Shown here: in pieces, positions 20,380 through 32,590 of the stretch
Numbering within the stretch: position 1 is the first letter of the stretch
How the letters are laid out: each line of letters opens with the position of its first letter
Assembly: GCA_020796225.1 (NCBI GenBank)
Contig: CM036760.1
Location: forward strand, 3,036,501-3,100,500
Length of the DNA: 64,000 bases
Reading direction: 5' to 3'
DNA from: Arion vulgaris
Lineage: Eukaryota; Mollusca; Gastropoda; Stylommatophora; Arionidae
The notes under the pieces: generated by a model
The model's database searches: none
The model's input: only the letters and a program-made list of their open reading frames with translations
What the model was told of the DNA's origin: nothing
Made by a program: the position numbers and the translations under genes

Positions 20380-20830
20380 TAGATGCAGACACGACATTAT
20401 ATTTAAGCATGACATTAAATATTGACCACGTTACTAGATCTGAACATAGCATTAGATATGAGTATGACATTTGATAGTGTCATATTATATATACGAACAT
20501 GACATTCGATATGCACATGACTTTATATATGCAAATTACTTTAGATATTCACACGACTTTAGGTATAATTACAGTACTGAATATTAACATGACACTAAAT
20601 ATAAACATGATTCTTCAATATGACCATATTGTTGGACCATATGAAATTGCATATTCACATAGCATGACATATATATATATATATATTGTACTGGATATAA
20701 ACAAGACATTAGATATAAACTTGACATTAGATATGAACTCGACATTAGATATGAACTCGACATTATATATGAACTCGACATTAGAAACAAACATGACATT
20801 ATATATATATATATATATATATATATGCAT
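20380..20830 (+). repeat. Degenerate catgacatt-type repeat, second cluster, with (TA)n runs
   Basis: Many irregular copies of gatatgaac(a/t)(t/c)GACATT-like units, interrupted by (TA)n at 20670-20690 and 20800-20825. Met/Thr/Leu-rich frames here are not genes. Confidence 0.8.
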
Positions 20831-20999
20831 GTGATATTACATATGAGGATGATATAATATGTTACTTAATAAATATGTCTGATTTTATTTTTAATTTTGT
20901 ATTTAAAGAACTTATATTTTGTAATTATTTCGTCAGAATTTTTGTGTGAAAGTTGAAATAACTGAACTAGTTACAGTATCATCCCTGGTAGCATACAGT

Positions 21000-21205
21000 A
21001 TCACATCATGGAAGGAGGTATACCGGTAAAGAGGAGAAGAGGAAGACCACGGAGAAGATGGATTCATGATGTAACTGATGGTTTGAACATGACGGCTGCA
21101 GAGGTGGGACATTGGCCTATGAGAGAGAGAAATTCCGGAGGACTGTTAGGATGGCAAAGTTCTGTTCAGTTCAAGCTATTTGATGATCACCATCTATGTT
21201 ATAGC
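21000..21205 (+). mobile_element. LINE L3 3' fragment
   Basis: Encodes [20 protein letters not shown] then DVTDGLNMTAAEVGHW and RNSGGLLGWQSSVQ. Basic RGRPRRRW is the usual C-terminal signature of this LINE group. Confidence 0.75.
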
Positions 21206-21434
21206 CTTATAGGTTATGATCTTTATCCAAACTTTATGCTACCTGTTTCAAAAGTGGGCACTTACATGAAATGAGAGAAAGAAAAAAATACAACAGAGAT
21301 GAAATGATGGAGAAAATAGTGAGAGTAACAAGGATGAATAATAACATAAACGAAACTATTAGAGATTCGGTAGGAACAACACAAGTGCTGGAGCATATGA
21401 AGAAAAGACAAAACAAGTTGTTCGAACATTTAAC

Positions 21435-22025
21435 ATGATGATCGTTCAACACAGAACACCAACACGAGCGTTACTATTTAGATACAATGATTTATCAGAG
21501 GACGATATAGATAGAAGTGGTCGCAAGACCACACTCAACACAGCGCCTAAGTTGGGTACTATGGTCTATCCTGTAGCGAACAAGTTGTTATATTCCGCCT
21601 CCGTATCAGCCATAACAGACTCCGGGCACACATGTACAACAAATTTTACATTGGCACAACTATCCTGTGTCACTGCGAGAAGGCGGACATGACGCAGAGC
21701 ACCTACTGCAGGACTGCCTACTGTTAGCAGGCCTGAGAAACTAAACCTGGTCGGAAAATACCTAGCTAAACGAGTAGTTGTACGGAGGGACGGAGTCCCT
21801 AAAACAATACAGAATTTATGAGGAAATATGGTACATCGGTCTAAGCGGGGATCGCGAGAGAGAGAGAGAGCGATACAATGGTTTCAAGTCCAAAGGTCGC
21901 CCAGGCAAACGATGGATCACATAAATATCAGAGACGGTAAGAAACACCGTATACAAAGTGCACTCGAGGCTTCTTGTCAGAACTCTTCACATACCCTGAA
22001 CTGTGAAAGGCACAACATGAATGGA
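21435..22025 (+). mobile_element. LINE remnants (L1-type and RNase H-type tails)
   Basis: RTPTRALLFRYND at 21450 resembles L1. 21600-21740 resembles a LINE tail (HMYNKFYIGTTILCHCEK-like, then AEHLLQDCLLL-like in shifted frames). 21860-22000 gives RYNGFKSKGRPGKRWI. All are broken by frameshifts. Confidence 0.6.
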
Positions 22026-22719
22026 CAATAGATAGAGACATATCATTACTGGTAAGATATTATATATCTTGTAATGTTGAATAGCCAATGTAGCTGAAGC
22101 TGAAAGAAAGCTTCATAGATCAACATCACACTTCGGAAATAACAAGAATGTAACCATACATATGTTCCCTAAATCTCATGAGAATAGAAGAAGTGGAAGA
22201 CGGTCAAACATTTGGAGGTGTCCAGTAAAAAAGATAGTCAGCGAGATTGCAACATTATCATTTTTCAGCTTTGACATCCTACCATATGATCAATCAAATT
22301 TGACACCAAGCTAAATTATAACTCAGTAGATGGGATACTAAACAGGGAGGTTTTCTGTTGTAAAATTGTTACCAGTAAAAATAGTTGCTCTATTAAATAA
22401 TATGTATACTTCTTTGGTTAGGAAGAAACTAAGATTTTGTTGACTAGACTTGAGCTATATACAGTGACACAGGCCGTGATGAACAACCTCTTAAACATTT
22501 GGGCATAGGCCTAGTATGGGTATAGTAGAACTCGGTATGATAAGCAGACAATCTGGTGGTGGGGAAGAAACACAATGAACCATTGCTTGGCTGCTGTAAC
22601 ATTGAGCACCATACAGTACCCCAGCTATTTTTAGAACAGTACGATTCTGACTCTGTCCGAAGTGGGCAGAAAATTCACCAGAAACCCCAGCTCATCAACG
22701 CTATATGCAGCATGCATAC
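22026..22719. other. No recognised feature
   Basis: No coding family, array or known repeat seen. Confidence 0.5.
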
Positions 22720-23060
22720 TACATTGAATTAGTCAATGTAAAATCTATCTGGTTGTATGGTTCGGAAACGTGACGTGTATTAAACTTAATACAAATAAGA
22801 TTCAGACCTTTGTCAGCAGATTATTTCTTTAGCGTATTCTCAGACTGAGATGGCATTTCAGAGTTGCAAACACGGACCTGTGGCTAAGAACAGGACATGA
22901 GCCTATGATGACCAAGGCTGAGAGGATAAAATGGTGATTGGTCGGGCATACTTTGCGGAAGACAAAGTCGAGTATCACTAGACATGCCCGAGAGTGGAAC
23001 CCGCAAGGGAAATGGAAAAGGGGACACCCCATTTCGACATGAAGTCGTATTCTTGATGAG
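22720..23060 (+). mobile_element. LINE L6 (RTE-like) 3' fragment
   Basis: Shifted frames read SVWLYGSET-like, NTNKIQTFVSRLF-like, RIAN(T)DLWLRTGHEP-like, [12 protein letters not shown]. Same family as 28795-29290 (-) and 48880-49312 (+). Confidence 0.65.
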
Positions 23061-23229
23061 GAACCAAACTATGCTGAAATATCTTAGAAATAAAACATCA
23101 AGAAACTGGGTAAAGTGGAAAATAACTATTCAGGAATTCTGCTCCACCTGGAGCAGAGATGAATAAGTTTAAGCCATTAAACCAAATGGCAAGAGTTCAA
23201 GTACTGCTGACTTCTTGAAGAAGAAGAAG

Positions 23230-23545
23230 AACAGTGAGATGGCAGAAAATATAAGTTTCTGGGTGTCAATATTGCTACAGCTGTAAAGATCGACATACCA
23301 AATATGCAAAGAGACTGACTAATCAACATCGAACTGATGTGTTAGTCCGCTGATGTGTTAGTCCGCTGGTGTGTTAGTCCGCTGATGTGTTAGTTCACTG
23401 GTGTGTTAGTTCACTGGTGTGTTAGTCCGCTGGTGTGTTAGTCCGCTGGTGTGTTAGTCCGCTGGAAGCTGCTGGATTTGTTGAGGCGGAGATCAGAGCA
23501 CCTATGGACATATCGGAGGCTATGATGATAGTCCTCTGATAACAT
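23230..23545 (+). mobile_element. RNase H-type LINE tail with internal minisatellite
   Basis: ctgtaaagatcgacatacca and the end gagatcagagcacctatgga match 58930-59100, where the array is absent. Confidence 0.65.
23338..23465 (+). repeat. 16-bp tandem array, about 8 copies
   Basis: Unit ctg(a/g)tgtgttagt(c/t)c(g/a), grown from a single motif within the LINE tail. Confidence 0.93.
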
Positions 23546-23764
23546 AACTTTTTGAGGCGTTACAGCTGCAGTCTAGTGTTACACAGGGTGTAAAAAAAAC
23601 TAAAAAAAGAAGTTATATATTAAATATCAACGTGCTGATACGTTCAACTTCAATGGTGGTTTCATTTACTTGAAATCACACACAAATTGTAACAAACAGA
23701 TACAAAATTCTGAAGAAATGTAAATTAAACCTGTATTTCATAATTTTCATATTGATAATTTTAA

Positions 23765-23980
23765 TCTGCGTGGAGCGTCTGACCGAATGGATTAGTATGC
23801 GGCTCCCTTGCGGGCGTCCCTGGTTCATTCCACGATAAGACCAATGAGGTGTTTTTTTTTCCTCTCGTGGTATAAAGACAAATCCTAACCTGAACAGTTT
23901 CGTGACGACTGCACTAGCCATGCGGCCATTCAATTCCTCATGCAAGTATCCCCCATGTTCTACGCCGCATAAAAAGCTGT
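23765..23980 (+). mobile_element. SINE-E copy
   Basis: tRNA-like head (gagcgtctgaccgaatgga; ctggttcattcc) and a body with aaatcctaacctgaacag. Also at 44940-45150. Confidence 0.6.
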
Positions 23981-24290
23981 ATACAGACAGTAACACCAGT
24001 TTTAATCTGCACTTAGACTAGTAAAATGCTGTATACAGGCAGTAACAACAGTTTTAATCTGCACTTAGACTAGTAAAATGCTGTATACTAGCAGTAACAA
24101 CAGTTTTAATCCGTACTTAGACTAGTAAAATGCTGTATACAGGCAGTAACAACAGTTTTAATCCGTACTTAGACTAGTAAAATGCTGTATACAGGCAGTA
24201 ACAACAGTTTTAATCTGCTTAGATTAGTAAAATGCTGTATACTAGCAGTAACAACAGTTTTAATCTGTACTTAGATTAGTAACATTGACT
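23975..24290 (+). repeat. About 52-bp tandem array, 6 copies, grown from SINE-E tail
   Basis: Unit contains gctgtataca(g)gcagtaaca and gttttaatctgcacttagac. The first copy is continuous with the SINE-E tail (gctgtatacagacagtaaca). Confidence 0.9.
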
Positions 24291-24349
24291 CTGGTACATA
24301 CTATCTTTTGCTTATAAAAATGTTGACACTATACCATATCAACCGTGAT

Positions 24350-24432
24350 ATCCATTTGTTTTCCTATTGTTATAGCCCATCATTTGTTTCCCTATTGTTA
24401 TAGCCCATCATTTGTTTCCCTATTGTGATAGC
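24350..24432 (+). repeat. 26-bp tandem repeat x 3
   Basis: Unit catttgtttccctattgtta plus tagccc. Confidence 0.95.
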
Positions 24433-24744
24433 CCGCCTTAGGTTATTTTAATTAAGTTGATTTTTTGAATTATAGTCTACACTTTCTGAATTGTGATAAT
24501 TTTTCTGTTTCTTGACAACTTAATTTTCTGTTAATTTGAGGTATAACATTTCCAACGAAGACAGAGATATTTGAGTGTAGATGTTGTAATCTTTTATATA
24601 TATATAGATATATATTTCTAGTATATAGATTCACTTCTCTTTCTATGACTCTCATAACGTGTGTATTACAAGATTACTAATATATATCTTATTAACTATA
24701 CGTAGAAGTAAATGATACCTTTTTCATAATGGAAGGGTAAGGTG

Positions 24745-25135
24745 TGTATGTTGACGTGCGGTTCAAACCTCACACTCTGAAAGTACTAGGTTCGTGTCCC
24801 TTATGAAGTGATTGAGTTCATTTTATGTGATTTGTGATCTCAATGTAGATGCGATTGAGTACATATTTGGACATTATTAAAAAAGGTTTTAAAGCCGAAG
24901 GATTGACTTCATTGCATCAGGTTTTACCCATATGGCTCGGTCCTCCCCGCAAAAATGGCAACAACCTGCCGAGAGTATTGCACACATCAGAACTCTGTAG
25001 CTCCGGCAACAATCCTAGTGTACTCTGGAAAAAAATGCACTAGTGAACAAAACGGCGCGGTTCTCATTCGAGCCCACGACCTTCGAATCGTAAGGCAAAG
25101 GTTTAACCCCTTAGCCACAGAGACCCCCGAGTTTT
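24745..25135 (-). mobile_element. SINE-G copy
   Basis: Ends on the + strand with ccttagccacagagaccccc, and has a B box on the - strand (gggctcgaatgag). Shares gcatcaggttttacccatat-type and cagaactctgtagctcc blocks with 39105-39365. Confidence 0.6.
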
Positions 25136-25261
25136 CATGTTAATTTGAGAAAGTAAAAGAACACTTGACAAATGAATATCGACTTAAAAAATGGGCTGGA
25201 AAAGTGCTGACCAGGAACACAATTCGTTAAGATCAACTAAAAATAAATTTATTCAATATTT

Positions 25262-25430
25262 TTACCACCTTCCAATTTTGATCTGGGCCTCTAACCGATG
25301 CTGTAAAGCGGGTGCACTGCATTCGAGATCGTCCTGTGTAAGAAAGAGATCGGAGTACACATAATCATTCACTAAAGTACAATAATGACGGTCTACTAAT
25401 CGATCATTCAATGAAACTATGATAGGCCAC
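25262..25430 (+). mobile_element. SINE-C 3' fragment
   Basis: tcctgtgtaagaaagagatc followed by ggagtacacataatcattcac and the aatgacggtc end, as in full copies at 27208-27640 and 36345-36760. Confidence 0.65.
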
Positions 25431-26278
25431 GTAGGTTTCCAGATTAGAAGCTGAATTTGTTGCTGCACAAGGGCAACATTTGCTTCCAGTGATATTCTGG
25501 TACCCAGGTTACTAAGCTGGATCGATACAACAGAGGATTCATTCCAGTTGCTGATTAGGTTTAATAAGTCCTACCTCACCTAGAGACGAAATTTGGATAG
25601 CCTTGATGATGATGATGACCTCAACTAGGGATCGAGCAGCGGCCACTGGTCTAGAAAAGCATTGCACTAAAAACTATGCCACAGCTCTCTTATTAACTAT
25701 ATGAAAAATAGACATTCATCGAATATAATCATGTGAAAATGGGACATATATAATTTCACTACATTTATGCTCAGAAATTTCATACGTATATTTTTGTAAC
25801 GAATAACAAATTTATGTTAATGATTCTTCAACTCGGTGTTCCTTCCTTTCCTGTTATCTGAGTTCCTGATAACACAAAACAAAAGTTTTAAAAAATACAA
25901 GTTTTTAAAATACGATATCTTCCAACCAAAAATACAAGACTTCTATTAATTTCTTGAAGTCAATCATGATTTTGATATACAAATTATTGATTATTGATTA
26001 TGTATGACATTCATCAATCTTTCTTATTCAATGTTAGATTATAAGCACTAATAATATCAGCTTTCACAATCGATATATTCTTATTTCAGAATTAATCATT
26101 TGCTTCTATGTGTTGCTATTGTTGTTTAATGAATAAAATTATGTTTATTTTTTACACAGTTTAATCAATTACTTTTATTTTGTTAATGAAACATTATCGT
26201 TATTTTGACCATGCTCAGATTTGTATATAAAAGTGTACACAACTAAAGAGACGAAAGAAGGACAGATTTGCTCAAACT
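25431..26278. other. No recognised feature
   Basis: AT-rich intergenic sequence without a signal I can name. Confidence 0.5.
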
Positions 26279-26560
26279 TTACTTGATAGATTAAGATGAG
26301 AACAAGCTTAACTTGATAGATTAAGATGAGAACAAGCTTAACTTGATAGATTAAGATGATAACAAGCTTAACTTGATAGATTAAGATGAGAACAAGTCAA
26401 CTTGATAGATTAAGATGAGAACAAGCTAACTTGATAGATTAAGATGAGAACAAGCAACTTGATAGATTAAGATGAGAAACAACTTGATAGATTAAGATGA
26501 GAAAAGCAACTTGATAGATTAAGATGAGAACAAGCAACGTAGATTAGATGAGAACAATGA
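26279..26560 (+). repeat. 30-bp tandem array, about 10 copies, decaying to the right
   Basis: Unit acttgatagattaagatgag plus aacaagctta. The last six copies lose 1-5 bases each. Confidence 0.93.
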
Positions 26561-26639
26561 GTTTTTGTAAGAACCTTAAGAAAAAAAACGGAAGACAATG
26601 AATATGATTAATAACTAGATAGTGTACAAGTATTAGGAA

Positions 26640-26910
26640 CTTCCGACAACAACAAATGACCAAACGCAGGATTCGAACCCCTTATCCTTATTTCTCACGG
26701 TACCCATTGCCTAGACTAGCAATACGAGTTTACGTACCATTGCCTACGGTACCTTGCCTGCAGACTAGCAATACGAGTGTTCCTTACGGTATCCATTGCC
26801 TAGACTAGCAATACGAGTGTTCTTACGGTATCCATTGCCTAGACTAGCAATACGAGTGTTCTTACGGTACCCATTGCCTAGACTAGCAATACGAGTTTAC
26901 GAACACAACC
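26640..26910 (-). mobile_element. SINE-H copy with head amplified in tandem
   Basis: The - strand carries ggttcgaatcctgcg-type B box. 26695-26905 is about five copies of a 39-bp unit (tgcctagactagcaatacga plus gtgttcttacggtacccat), which is the tRNA-like head of the element also seen at 58-150. Confidence 0.7.
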
Positions 26911-27207
26911 ATTTTAGTAAGAAAAAGTACTAGTTTATTCAAGCAGTTAAAATAGTAATCATTTTAATATGACAATATCTGGTTTAGTCAAATCAATGGA
27001 ACCCAGATTTTACCGTTTTAACTCTCACAATACGACAAGCCAGCTCACAAACCGAAATATTAAATAGAAAACAAATTATTAATAAGATGCATTAACGCTA
27101 ATTGTGTATAGTACTTTGTAGAATATAGTAGATGAATGTATCGAATATTTCGTACTGATCTGTACATTCTGATATGGAAAATAAGCAGATAACGATACAC
27201 TGTTGTT
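26911..27207. other. No recognised feature
   Basis: AT-rich intergenic sequence. Confidence 0.5.
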
Positions 27208-27640
27208 ATGGGGGTTTCTGTAGCGTAGAGGCTAGGTGTTCATCTCTCGTACCAAAGGTACCAGGTTCGCTCCTCGTGGAGCCATCTGGATATTTTTCCA
27301 GAGATCCCTGATTTCAGTGCAAATGAGATCGAGTTCCTAGTCCTATCGGAGACGGAGGATAAAACGTATGTCCCTATTTTAATTTGAACACGTAACAGAA
27401 CCCTTGACAGTTCAAAATCGAAAAGCACAGGCTGGAAAGCCGCTGCCCGGACATTAGAGAAGATTTTTTTAAATAAAATTCCTACAAAAATATCTTCACT
27501 ATCTTCAAAATTACACATGGACCCTCGCCGGTGCTACTGAGTTCATGTACTGCAGTTGAGATCTTCCTGTGTAAGAAAGAGATCGGAGCACACATGGTTA
27601 CTCACCAAAGTGCAATGATGATGGTCCTATAAATCAATCA
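27208..27640 (+). mobile_element. SINE-C, full-length copy
   Basis: tRNA-like head (tctgtagcgtagaggctagg; accaggttcgctcctcgtgg), a long body (gcaggctggaaagccgctgc-like) and a 3' tail aagaaagagatcggagcaca...gatgatggtcc that resembles the 3' end of RNase H LINEs in the window. Confidence 0.8.
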
Positions 27641-27990
27641 AGATTACTATACTTTTAATGTGTAAGTTAGCCCAAAAATATTCGCTGTTTTTGTTAACGT
27701 GTTTTGTTACCATCATTATATTGAATATATTTGTATGATTGCCTATGGTGTTTTCTTTCCTTTTTACTTGATTAGTACATAAACAGACACTGATAAGTAT
27801 ATATTTGCTATTTCATCAAATACTATTTGTACTATTGCTGGCAAGATTGGGACTATTCTGTTGTATGTATAATGCTAATTTGACGTTCATGATAATGAAT
27901 AACAACATTGAATGATTGTATGACTGACAGTGTACAACTTGACTGAAAAATATACTGCTTGGATGGGAGTGTGCAACTTGGTTGGACAGA
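27641..27990. other. No recognised feature
   Basis: AT-rich intergenic sequence. Confidence 0.5.
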
Positions 27991-28300
27991 AAGTGCTAGG
28001 CATGGCTGGCAGTGTACAACTTGGTTGAACAGAATGTGCTAGGCATGACTGGAGTGTACAACTTGGTTGGACAGAAAGTACTAGGCATGGCTGTCAGTGT
28101 ACAACTTGGTTGAACAGAATGTGCTAGGCATGGCTCGAGTGTACAACTTAACATACATTGAGAACTTGTCATGGCTGGCAGTGTACATCATGGTGTACAT
28201 TGAAAACTTTGCATGGCTGGCAGTGTACAACTTGGTATACATTGAGAACTTGACATTTCTGGCAGTGTACAACATAACTTAACATTGAGTGCTTGGCATG
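27991..28300 (+). repeat. About 42-bp tandem array, 7 degenerate copies
   Basis: Unit ggctggcagtgtacaacttg followed by gt(t)(g/t)(a)(a)cagaa(t)gtgctaggcat-like sequence. Copies diverge toward the right. Confidence 0.85.
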
Positions 28301-28794
28301 GCTGGCACATTACAGCCTGACTGTCCAAGTACAATGATACAAGTTCATGAAAAAAGTTGTAATATAAAAATGATGAATATAGTCATTCTTGTCTATAAGT
28401 TGTGACAACAAACTTTACTCCTCATGCAATACAATTTTGTGCTGTGTATTTTTTTCTTTTTATGTTAACCTGGATTTATATTTGCTTTTGATCAGATCAC
28501 GTGACATTATGAGTTGATACTAATTATAGATGATATAATCTCCAATAGTTATTCTGTATTATTATTGTCATAACCAATGCTATAAAATGACCAGATCATA
28601 TTTGTGTGTGTGTTTATACATATTAAAAATGTCTAGTGAATATTAAGTGTCATTTTAACACTGAATATCATTTGTTATTGTGTTATATGAACTTAAGCTT
28701 CAACACACGTATTATTTACACATCGACTTTTTTGACTTGCGTGTTTATCATTATTGATGCTATATTTGTGTGTGTTTGTTTTGTGTTTATTTTA
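28301..28794. other. No recognised feature
   Basis: AT-rich intergenic sequence. Confidence 0.5.
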
Positions 28795-29290
28795 TTCCTC
28801 TCCGCTCCTCGGGAAGCATAGGGCGTCAATAGTTGTTCGTCACTTTTCCCAGTCTCTGGCTGTTTTACTTATGGTCTCCCAGGATAGTCGAGCACCTTTC
28901 AATTCCTCAAGAAGGCTTCGACTCCATGTCTGTTACGGACGTCCTTTTTCCGTTTTCCTTGCGCGTTTCACTTAGTGTTTGTCTAATGACACTCGACTGT
29001 GTATTCTGTAAAGTATGCCCAACCCATCGCCATTACCTTCTCTTAACCTGGGTCATCACGGGGTCCTATTCTTATCCACAGGTCTGTGTTTGCAATTCTG
29101 TCATACAAACTCAGATTGAGAATCCATGGAAGACATCCGTTGACAAAGGTTTGAATATTATTTGTATTTAACTTGGTGACTCGCCACGTTTCCGAGACAT
29201 ACAGAAAGACAGATTTCACATTTGAGCTGAGTATCCTGAGCTTTGTTTTCGTGGAGATAGCAGTAGATTTCCACACTGTTTGCAGGATAG
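28795..29290 (-). mobile_element. LINE L6 (RTE-like) 3' fragment
   Basis: - strand reads KTKLRILSSNVKSVFLYVSE, TWRVTKLNTNNIQTFVNGCL, RIANTDLWIR, then the terminal region to ctccgcgg-like sequence near 28800. This is the thumb/C-terminal part after the RT. Confidence 0.78.
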
Positions 29291-29489
29291 CAATGTCTTG
29301 TCCGGCGTTACTAATCCTGGCAATAATGTCATGTTATATATGTAAGGCTTTGAAATTGTGTTCATTGCTCAGTTAAGTATTTTCCGATCGACATTCTAGC
29401 ACATTGGATAAGTCCTAAAGTGATCTATCCTTCAGCGTAGCAACCATCTAAATCTCCTCGTGCTCACTGTATCTGTGTGATTGATTGGT

Positions 29490-29965
29490 TTATGGTTTGA
29501 TTAATAGCACTATCATCATTGCACTTCGATGAATGTTTGTTGCGATCTCTGCTCTGATAGGAAGATCTCAGCGACAGTGCACGATCTTCGTTGCACCGCT
29601 AGGGGACCAGATGTAATTTTGAAGATGGTGAAAATATTTTGTAGAAATTTTATTTTTATCTTTTTTACCTCGCTGAGATTTTGCAACCCACTTTTATCTT
29701 TTTTACCTCGCTGAGATTTTGCAACCCACTTTGATCTTTTTTAACTCGCAAAGATTTTCCAGCCCACTTTTATCTATTTTGAGTTGCCACTAGTTCTTTT
29801 TACGTTCTAATCTTGAACACGGGACCTACGTTTTATCGTCCGTCTCCGATAGGACTAATAACACAATCTCACCTACATTTAGACAAGAGATCTCTGGAAC
29901 ATATCCTGATAGCTCCACGAGGGGAACGAATCAATTATCTTTGAAGCGAGACTCGCGCACCTTAC
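29490..29965 (-). mobile_element. SINE-C copy with internal 38-bp triplication
   Basis: Reverse complement starts at ctccacgagg/gttcg-like head near 29940 and ends at the tgcaatgatgatag tail near 29510. 29640-29775 has three copies of cttttatcttttttacctcg plus ctgagattttgcaaccca. Confidence 0.72.
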
Positions 29966-30499
29966 ATTCAGTGACAAATATCAGGTGTACCAGTGTGATC
30001 TTCCACGCTTACACACAATTTCAATGTTGTTTACTGTATCTGACTCTGTTTCCAGATATATTGATCAGATGACATCTTGAAGTTTCGTAATAGACAGAAG
30101 CATGTTAGATGAAGACAGAACAAAAATATTATTTCAGAATTCAGTCTCTTTGTCTCGTTGTAAAATTTGCATGCAATTTAGTATCCAACCAAGATTTCTT
30201 CATCTTCTTTCTGGAACATATGGGTCTTGAAGGCAGAGGGAGAGCAGATACGCTGCTGACTCTCACCATATCGCGAGGTTAGTCAATAAATAGGGCTGAC
30301 ATTATAAAAGCCCTGATAGAGTCTGACCGCAACAAGGATTTTTTTTCTAAACCACTCCACATCAAGAGCGAGATTGCAAGAGTTTGGATTGACGATTGAG
30401 GTGATCAGAAAAGAGCAGCACAACAGGAGTATGGATAAACTTATCTTTCAACATCGAACTGATATGGTGACCTACCAGCTGGCACCATTACTACAACAC
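29966..30499. other. No confident feature
   Basis: Possible RNase H-type LINE debris at 30215-30480 (gcagagggagagcagatacg; agcagcacaacaggagtatg), too degraded to assign. Confidence 0.35.
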
Positions 30500-30605
30500 C
30501 CAAAGATCAAGAGGACATGAAAAGACAGATGATTAAAAGTATTTTTCTACCAACACTTTGTTACTATAGTACTAATGCCAAACTTGATCTTTGAACAGAA
30601 GAGAG
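30500..30605 (+). mobile_element. LINE L1 fragment
   Basis: ctaccaacactttgttacta matches the [14 protein letters not shown] part of L1 copies. Confidence 0.45.
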
Positions 30606-30837
30606 TCACCTTTATATTCCTATTCGGACATGCGAAAGTTAAATGAAATTAACAAATAATCATACTTGTGGACACATATACAAGGGCAAGCAGCAGAGCA
30701 ACAGACATGGCTGATATCTTGAATACCATTAGAGAAACAGATAAAACGGAATTCAGGTGGTGACTTGGATTCTTTTCCCATGTTCCGACTGCATAAATCT
30801 TGGAGGCAAACGTTGTTGGTAAAGTTGGCAAAACAAA

Positions 30838-31136
30838 TAAAAACAAAGTACTGTAGTTTTACCAAATACAAAAATAATAACAATACCCAGCAACGTTTCA
30901 AACAAAATGATTTTATTAAGCAAAGGATACAAGAGAGATGAAGAATTTCACTTCTCACACAACACACAACACACAACACACAACACACAATATATAGAGT
31001 CTAGCAACAAGTTCCATTGCTTGATAAATGTCTTTTGTTCGAAATGTTGCTGTGTATTGTTTTTGAATTTGGTCAAACTATAGTACTTTGTATGTACGTG
31101 TTTCCCCATGCTACATAGTTTGACTACAGTATTCCC
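30838..31136. mobile_element. Short Penelope-like derivative: two inverted 3' ends
   Basis: 30838-30945 is the Penelope 3' end on the - strand and 31018-31136 the same end on the + strand (ttgataaatgtcttttgttc, atagtactttgtatgtacgt), tails outward. An (acacaacaca)n run lies between. This is the same geometry as the element at 12651-14658 but without any coding part. Confidence 0.65.
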
Positions 31137-31689
31137 TTATATCGATGTTGGTAGAACTAAACACTATACGTGAAGAAGTAGATGTTTCCTTAACCAACAC
31201 GAGACTGAAACTATCAGTAGACCAGTGCTAACAGAGATACAGAAGATGAGATCGGAGCACTTATGGGCTTGCTTCTTGTACCATTAGAATTATCTGAAGA
31301 ATAACAAACTAAAAAAACATAAACTCCATCTTACTGATTCTAGACGTTATAGTTTTTAATGGGACATTAAGCTGCAAATGTTTCTAACAGCTCTTTAATG
31401 ATGATACATCTTTCTTCTTAATGCTTGTCTTTAGTTGCCAAACCTCTTAACGTTGACTTTTACTATCCTCCTCTAGATACTACTTAACCTTGCTACTCTT
31501 CTCTTCCTTTGTTCATTCTTATCAAGTGTAATTCTAATTATGTTAGACGACCATCTACTGGAGATGTCTCTAATATATCGCAAATGTCTATATCTCAATA
31601 GGTGCTATATAATCCTACTGAATATCTTCATCTCAAATTCTATAGGTCTTTGTCTTTCTTTCTTCAGCAACTTGTTTTTTTTTTATCAC

Positions 31690-32165
31690 TTCTACAACCA
31701 ACTAATTAGAAGTAAACATCTGTAATATCTGTTGGTAAATGTCTGCAGTGTGGAATCAACTAATTAGACGTAAACATCTGTTGGTAAATGTCTGCAGTGT
31801 GGAACCAGCTAATTAGAAGTAAACATCTGTTGGTAAATGTCTATGAGCACACGGAGCCTCTTTCAAGAACCCCAGAGGAAGCAACGAAAGTAACGAATAT
31901 GATCAACAAATAAACAAGGAACAGGTATTAAGAGCTTCCGAAAAACAAATAGACAAACACGGGACTCAAAATATATCGAACGCTCCTTACAGGCTTACAC
32001 AACCAATGAGCCATTCTAAGAAGAAGTGTCTCACGTCTGGGTAAATGTCTTTTCCAAGGAAACATCTGTTGGTAAATGTCTGCAGTGGGGAACCAACTAA
32101 TTAGATGGAAATGTCTAAACCCCTTTGAAGTTGGAACATCTGTTGGTAAATGTCTGCAGTGTGAT
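31690..32165 (+). repeat. Dispersed 49-bp repeats around a SINE-H fragment
   Basis: Copies of aactaattagaagtaaacat plus ctgttggtaaatgtctgcag at about 31700, 31757, 31806, 32060 and 32135. 31925-32035 resembles SINE-H and separates two groups. Confidence 0.7.
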
Positions 32166-32399
32166 GTTATATCACATACGATGTCCCAGGGTCATGATGT
32201 TACAAAACATATTTGTGATAATTAGTACAAACGGTTATTTCACAGATAGAGAAACAAAACTATGGAATTCCTACAAACTGACATTGTTATTTGACAATTA
32301 GTAGAAAATATCAAAAGACATACATAAGCCTGTTGTACCGTTATACGTTACATAGGGCATTGAGACAATTTCTCCATCTCACTCTATTCTTGGCAACTC

Positions 32400-32590
32400 G
32401 TTCAGCCTCCTATTTTGTTTCTCGATCCAGAAGCACTTGAGCTTTCAGCTCTTCGGCTCGGTGCCATGGACACCGTAAATCTGGAGAACATATTGCTTTT
32501 CTGCCAGCCCGTGGAATTGAACAGCACTCACGGGGGGCGTGTCACCCGTCGTCAAACATGTTACGAACACTCTCTGCAGGCGGGCTTTAG
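32400..32590 (-). mobile_element. SINE-F copy
   Basis: ctcttcggctcggtgccatg, ctggagaaca and the ttgaacagcactcacg head as in 9405-9760. Truncated. Confidence 0.6.
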
